Assembly (NCBI GenBank): GCA_947489445.1
Contig: CANLDN010000001.1
Span: forward strand, 620,001-684,000
Direction: 5' to 3'
Origin: an uncultured Paracoccaceae bacterium
GTDB lineage: Bacteria > Pseudomonadota > Alphaproteobacteria > Rhodobacterales > Rhodobacteraceae
Length of the DNA: 64,000 nt
The translations under genes and the position numbers were made by a program. Position 1 is the first letter of the stretch; each line of letters starts with the position of its first letter. The notes below the pieces were generated by a model that saw nothing but the letters and a program-made list of their open reading frames with translations, was not told the DNA's origin and did no database searches. Of the stretch, positions 60,102-64,000 are shown piece by piece.

Positions 60102-61448
60102 ATGTTCGATAAAATCTTGATCGCAAACCGGGGCGAGATCGCCCTGCGTGTCGTCCGCGCCTGTCGCGAAATGGGCGTAAAATCAGTGGCCGTGCATTCG
60201 ACCGCCGACAGCGATGCCATGCATGTGCGCATGGCAGACGAGGCGATTTGCATCGGCCCCCCTTCCTCGGCGCAAAGTTATCTGTCGTTCCCGGCGATCA
60301 TCTCGGCCTGTGAAATCACCGGCGCGCAAGCGATCCATCCCGGCTATGGCTTTTTGTCCGAAAACGCGGCCTTTGTTCAGGCGGTCGAAGATCACGACCT
60401 GACCTTCATCGGCCCCACGGCTGAACATATCCGGGTGATGGGTGACAAAATCACCGCCAAGGATACGATGAAGGACCTTGGCGTGCCGTGTGTACCGGGG
60501 TCAGATGGCGGTGTGCCAACACTGGCTGACGCCCAACGGATCGGCGAAGAGGTCGGCTACCCGGTGATCATCAAAGCCACGGCAGGCGGTGGCGGCCGCG
60601 GCATGAAAGTGGCCCAGACGGCTGCGGACATGGAAAAAGCGTTCCACTCGGCCCGCGCCGAAGGCAAGGCCGCCTTTGGCAATGACGAAGTTTATATCGA
60701 AAAGTACCTGACCACTCCGCGCCATATCGAAATTCAGGTCTTTGGCGACGGTAAGGGCAACGCGGTGCATCTTGGGGAACGCGATTGTTCGCTGCAACGC
60801 CGCCACCAGAAGGTATTTGAAGAGGCGCCGGGCCCTTGCATCACGCCCGAACTTCGCGCGCGTATCGGCAAGGTCTGTGCCGATGCGGTCGCCAAGATCA
60901 ACTATATCGGCGCGGGGACCATCGAATTTTTGTTCGAAAATGATGAATTCTACTTCATCGAGATGAACACGCGCTTGCAGGTCGAACACCCAGTCACCGA
61001 GAGTATTTTTGGCGTCGATCTGGTGCGCGAACAGTTGCGGGTCGCCTCTGGCATGCCAATGTCGTTCACTCAGGATGACCTGACGATCAACGGCCATTCC
61101 ATCGAAGTACGCATCAATGCGGAGAAACTGCCAAACTTTGCGCCCTGCCCCGGTACGATCACGCAATACCACGCCCCCGGTGGGCTGGGCGTGCGGATGG
61201 ACAGTGCCCTTTATGACGGTTATCGCATCCCGCCCTATTACGACAGCCTGATCGGCAAATTGATCGTACACGGGCGCGACCGTCCCGAGGCATTGGCCCG
61301 GCTGGCCCGCGCATTGGGTGAACTGATTGTCGACGGCGTTGATACAACAATTCCACTATTCCATGCGCTTTTGACCGAAGAAGCCGTGCAGACCGGCGAG
61401 TACAACATCCATTGGCTGGAGCATTGGCTCGACCAAAACCTGAACTGA
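60102..61448 (+). CDS. accC: Biotin carboxylase subunit of acetyl-CoA carboxylase
   Basis: 448 residues from the ATG at 60102 (an in-frame GTG lies two codons earlier). The N-terminal [23 protein letters not shown]-grasp [30 protein letters not shown] and [15 protein letters not shown] are the standard biotin carboxylase motifs. Length is normal. It works with AccB encoded just upstream. The aat gene starts four bases after its stop, a linkage typical of Rhodobacterales. Confidence 0.97.
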   Translation: MFDKILIANRGEIALRVVRACREMGVKSVAVHSTADSDAMHVRMADEAICIGPPSSAQSYLSFPAIISACEITGAQAIHPGYGFLSENAAFVQAVEDHDLTFIGPTAEHIRVMGDKITAKDTMKDLGVPCVPGSDGGVPTLADAQRIGEEVGYPVIIKATAGGGGRGMKVAQTAADMEKAFHSARAEGKAAFGNDEVYIEKYLTTPRHIEIQVFGDGKGNAVHLGERDCSLQRRHQKVFEEAPGPCITPELRARIGKVCADAVAKINYIGAGTIEFLFENDEFYFIEMNTRLQVEHPVTESIFGVDLVREQLRVASGMPMSFTQDDLTINGHSIEVRINAEKLPNFAPCPGTITQYHAPGGLGVRMDSALYDGYRIPPYYDSLIGKLIVHGRDRPEALARLARALGELIVDGVDTTIPLFHALLTEEAVQTGEYNIHWLEHWLDQNLN

Positions 61449-61452
61449 GCCG

Positions 61453-62103
61453 GTGAAGGACACTGACCCGATCCTGACCCCCGACCTGCTTTTGCAGGCC
61501 TATACTGTCGGCGTCTTTCCCATGTCCGAAGGGCGCGATGATCCGGATGTGTTCTGGGTCGATCCGCGCATGCGTGGGGTGTTCCCCCTTAATGGTTTCC
61601 GGATCTCGCGCAGTTTGGCGCGCACCATGCGCCGTGGTCATTTTACGGTCACGACGGACGCCGCTTTCAATGATGTCATTCACGGCTGCGCGGACCGGGA
61701 CGAAACATGGATCAACGACACCATCTTTGACCTTTATCGTGCGCTTTTTCACCGCGGACGGGCACATTCAGTTGAGGTGTGGGAAGCAGGCACACTGGTC
61801 GGTGGCGTCTACGGCATCACGGTGGGGTCTGCGTTTTTTGGCGAAAGCATGTTCAGCCGGGCCACCGACGCATCAAAGGTTGCGTTGGCTTATCTTGTTG
61901 ATCGGTTGCGGTTGGGTAGGTTCACGCTGTTTGATACGCAGTTTCTGACACCGCATCTGGCAAGCCTCGGGGCTATCGAAGTTCCGCGCGACACGTATCG
62001 CAAACAATTGGCAGAAGCCGTTCTTGAAACCGCATCTTTTACTGAGCCGGGGCCAATCCCCGATGCTCAGGATGTGATACAGCGCAACGCCCAGACGTCA
62101 TAA
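61453..62103 (+). CDS. aat: Leucyl/phenylalanyl-tRNA-protein transferase
   Basis: 216 residues, GTG start at 61453. The hallmarks LLLQAYTVGVFPMSE, WVDPRMRGVFPL and GGVYGITVGSAFFGESMFSR are present. Aat adds Leu or Phe from charged tRNA to N-terminal Lys/Arg residues, marking proteins for ClpS/ClpAP degradation. It is part of the acc operon by spacing. Its 3' end overlaps the convergent DUF2155 gene by 37 bases. Confidence 0.96.
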   Translation: MKDTDPILTPDLLLQAYTVGVFPMSEGRDDPDVFWVDPRMRGVFPLNGFRISRSLARTMRRGHFTVTTDAAFNDVIHGCADRDETWINDTIFDLYRALFHRGRAHSVEVWEAGTLVGGVYGITVGSAFFGESMFSRATDASKVALAYLVDRLRLGRFTLFDTQFLTPHLASLGAIEVPRDTYRKQLAEAVLETASFTEPGPIPDAQDVIQRNAQTS

Positions 62104-62432
62104 CGCGGGTGATCCATCGCATGCAGTGCCGGGGCAGAGGCAATGAGCCAACCCGCGAAGGCCGCATCATCGCGATACGATACCTGCACTTCGACAAACG
62201 CATCGCCTGACGGGTTCGCGGTGGGATAGCGGCACTGGTTCAGCTTCACCGCCAGAAAGCCGATCCGTCCCGTCTCACCTGTCTGCAATTCCAGATCAAT
62301 AACTTCGCCGGTCAGTTTGTCCAACACGCGAAGCGAACCACCGGTCGATGATGTGACTTCCTGATCCTGTGCAGCGGCAAAACCGGCCCCAAGGCCGCAA
62401 AACATCAAAGCTGCAAATAGCTTGCGCATCAT
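62067..62432 (-). CDS. DUF2155-domain exported protein
   Basis: 121 residues from the ATG at 62432 (a second ATG follows directly). The signal peptide MMRKLFAALMFCGLGAGFAA is followed by the DUF2155 core (LRVLDKLTGEVIDLEL, then ETGRIGFLAVKLNQCRYP, HPRYDVWALRC). The two Cys residues may form a periplasmic disulfide. It follows the NDUFA12 homologue by five bases on the same strand, the usual alphaproteobacterial pairing. Confidence 0.9.
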   Translation of the reverse strand: MMRKLFAALMFCGLGAGFAAAQDQEVTSSTGGSLRVLDKLTGEVIDLELQTGETGRIGFLAVKLNQCRYPTANPSGDAFVEVQVSYRDDAAFAGWLIASAPALHAMDHPRYDVWALRCITS

Positions 62433-62437
62433 TGCCT

Positions 62438-62821
62438 CTACTCTGGTGACCAAGCCTCGTAATCCGACCTGTCCGCTGGCGCAGACCTCCGGATCGACCC
62501 GGCAGGCGCATAAGCCGCCATTGTACCGGTCAGGTTTTCCTGATGTGGCTTTTCCCAGTCCTTGTGTTTCAACGCGGCCTCTGTTGGCGGCTCGTCCCAT
62601 GTGTGATGCAGCCAGCCATGCCAGTCCGGACTGACGCGCGAGGCTTCGTTATCGCCATTGTAAATCACCCAACGGCGGCTGTCGTCGGCATTGCGATAAT
62701 AGATATTGCCCTGCGTATCCTCGCCCACCTTTTGACCATTACGGCTGGTCCACAGCTGGGTGCCAAAAGATTGACCATCCCACCAGGTAAAGATGCGTTT
62801 GATGTTGTGACCAAGGCCCAT
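62438..62821 (-). CDS. NDUFA12-family complex I accessory subunit
   Basis: 127 residues from the ATG at 62821 ([20 protein letters not shown]). The [19 protein letters not shown] and [14 protein letters not shown] segments are diagnostic of the B17.2/NDUFA12 family, a supernumerary complex I subunit kept in alphaproteobacteria and mitochondria. It is expected on the matrix/cytoplasmic side of NADH:quinone oxidoreductase. Confidence 0.94.
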   Translation of the reverse strand: MGLGHNIKRIFTWWDGQSFGTQLWTSRNGQKVGEDTQGNIYYRNADDSRRWVIYNGDNEASRVSPDWHGWLHHTWDEPPTEAALKHKDWEKPHQENLTGTMAAYAPAGSIRRSAPADRSDYEAWSPE

Positions 62822-62880
62822 ATCGCGTCTCCGATTGCGTTGTGTATCCATGCACCAAAGGGGCGCAAAGGTCCAGTGGG

Positions 62881-63261
62881 TCACGGCACGCGGGCGGTGA
62901 CTTCGATTTCGATTTTCATCTCGGTGCTCTGCAACTTTGCGGCAATCATCGTCGCTGCCGGACGCGCATTGGCAAAGGCTTTGGATACAAGCGGCCAACA
63001 GGCGGGCCATTCGTCAGGGTTAGACACAATGTAATTGACCCGCACCACATGATCGAGACCGCTGCCCGCCTCCTCCAATGCCTTTTCAATAGTGTCCAAC
63101 GTATTGCGGCATTGATCCACAATACTGTCCGGCATCGTCATACTGCTGTAGTCATAGCCGGTTGTTCCGGCAACAAACACCCAACCATCAGCGACGACAG
63201 CCCGGCTATAGCCAATCTGCTTTTCGAATGGTGACCCGGTAGAGATATGGTGGACGGCCAT
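62881..63261 (-). CDS. RidA-family (YjgF/Rid) protein
   Basis: 126 residues: [31 protein letters not shown], then [20 protein letters not shown] and [11 protein letters not shown]. These match the Rid family of trimeric proteins, several of which hydrolyse reactive enamine/imine intermediates. The Arg that binds the carboxylate in true RidA is present in the [10 protein letters not shown] region, but subgroup assignment is open. It starts two bases after the clpX stop, so it is probably co-transcribed with clpX. Confidence 0.9.
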   Translation of the reverse strand: MAVHHISTGSPFEKQIGYSRAVVADGWVFVAGTTGYDYSSMTMPDSIVDQCRNTLDTIEKALEEAGSGLDHVVRVNYIVSNPDEWPACWPLVSKAFANARPAATMIAAKLQSTEMKIEIEVTARVP

Positions 63262-63263
63262 GG

Positions 63264-64000
63264 TTAACTGGCCGTCGCAGGCTCTTTCTTGCTGCCCTTG
63301 TCGTGGATCATGAGCGGCGCAACATCAGCAGTCACTGCTTCTTCATTCACCACCACTTCGGTCACGGTATCCATACCGGGCAGATCAAACATCGTATCCA
63401 GCAGGATATCTTCCATGATCGACCGCAAACCACGAGCACCGGTTTTGCGTTCAATCGCCCGTTTGGCGATGGCGCTGAGCGCATCTTCGGTAAATGTCAG
63501 CTTGGTGTCTTCCAGCTCGAACAGGCGCTGATACTGTTTCACCAGCGCATTCTTTGGCTGGGTCAGGATCGTGATCAACGCGTCCTCATCAAGATCGGTC
63601 AGGGTCGCGATCACAGGCAGACGGCCCACAAATTCAGGGATCAAACCATATTTGAGCAGGTCTTCAGGTTCTAGATCCTGAAACACCTCACCAATGCCAC
63701 GTTCATCGTTTTCTTTTACGTCAGCGCCAAAGCCCATGCCGGACCCTTTGCTGCGCTGGCCAATAATCTTGTCGAGGCCCGCAAAGGCACCGCCACAGAT
63801 GAACAGGATATTCGTGGTATCGACTTGCAAAAACTCCTGCTGGGGATGCTTGCGTCCACCCTGCGGCGGAACGGAGGCCACTGTGCCCTCCATGATCTTC
63901 AGCAACGCCTGCTGCACGCCTTCACCCGACACATCGCGCGTGATGGATGGGTTGTCAGACTTGCGCGTAATCTTATCGACCTCATCGATATAGACGATCC
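63264..64000 (-). CDS. clpX: ClpX, ATP-dependent Clp protease ATPase subunit (C-terminal part)
   Basis: The coding frame runs off the window; about 245 C-terminal residues are visible. The Walker [16 protein letters not shown] is at the very edge, followed by [18 protein letters not shown], sensor [15 protein letters not shown] and [17 protein letters not shown]. ClpX unfolds substrates for ClpP. The Walker A and zinc-binding domain lie beyond base 64000. Confidence 0.97.
   Translation of the reverse strand, partial: IVYIDEVDKITRKSDNPSITRDVSGEGVQQALLKIMEGTVASVPPQGGRKHPQQEFLQVDTTNILFICGGAFAGLDKIIGQRSKGSGMGFGADVKENDERGIGEVFQDLEPEDLLKYGLIPEFVGRLPVIATLTDLDEDALITILTQPKNALVKQYQRLFELEDTKLTFTEDALSAIAKRAIERKTGARGLRSIMEDILLDTMFDLPGMDTVTEVVVNEEAVTADVAPLMIHDKGSKKEPATAS

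Overview
The window looks like a chromosomal segment of a Rhodobacterales (Roseobacter-group) alphaproteobacterium. The clues are the accB-accC-aat-DUF2155-NDUFA12 gene order, gapR, a ScfR-type XRE regulator, the imuA-imuB-dnaE2 mutasome behind a GTTC-N7-GTTC LexA box, and a PrtD/PrtE-type exporter with an RTX metalloprotease. No rRNA, CRISPR array or insertion sequence was seen. Gene density is high, with many ATGA or TAATG start/stop overlaps.

Layout. 1-6184 (minus): HpcH/HpaI aldolase, FAD oxidoreductase, hydantoinase/oxoprolinase subunits B and A, and a LysR regulator. 6175-12939: an RNA-repair locus. rtcR (minus) diverges from rsr (Ro/TROVE protein), followed by about 1 kb of non-coding RNA genes, a small Cys/His-rich protein, rtcB and kptA. 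12999-14652: a nitroreductase-like Tat protein and a MarR regulator behind a promoter with two GATATC-centred operators. 14649-24723 (minus): GbsR-like regulator, DUF4166 protein, membrane-anchored epimerase, then a compact SWIM / DUF5691 / MoxR AAA+ / DUF5682 / VWA gene set. 24782-30457 (minus): SOS mutasome. 30592-30681: tRNA-Ser. 31030-46032: a secretion and surface region with a T1SS adaptor and ABC transporter, a 663-aa repeat protein, a Q/N-rich protein, a LuxR regulator coupled to a HEPN-like protein, an OmpA coiled-coil protein, a serralysin-like protease and a YbaY/YscW-like protein. 46089-50344: tRNA-Thr, gapR and a divergent APH/acyl-CoA dehydrogenase pair. 50317-52896: BigR/SqrR sulfide-response operon. 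52893-58767 (minus): SSS-type sensor kinase, receiver, FliM/FliN-like protein, ScfR-like regulator. 59026-64000: accBC, aat, small housekeeping genes and partial clpX.

The most unusual part is 9537-10517. Six tandem Y-RNA-like genes share a Ro-binding-type helix (5' strand ending in AATGC, 3' strand beginning CCTTG) whose base pairs change in compensation from copy to copy. At least two are circularly permuted tRNAs: T-arm, 3' acceptor strand, short closing loop, 5' acceptor strand, D-arm, with the Ro helix in place of the anticodon arm. Three linear tRNAs (Pro-UGG, Asn-GUU, Gln-UUG), each with a structural flaw, lie among them. The presumed activator RtcR has QAIPGA where sigma-54 activators carry GAFTGA, and I see no -24/-12 promoter before rsr, so control here may differ from the enterobacterial model.
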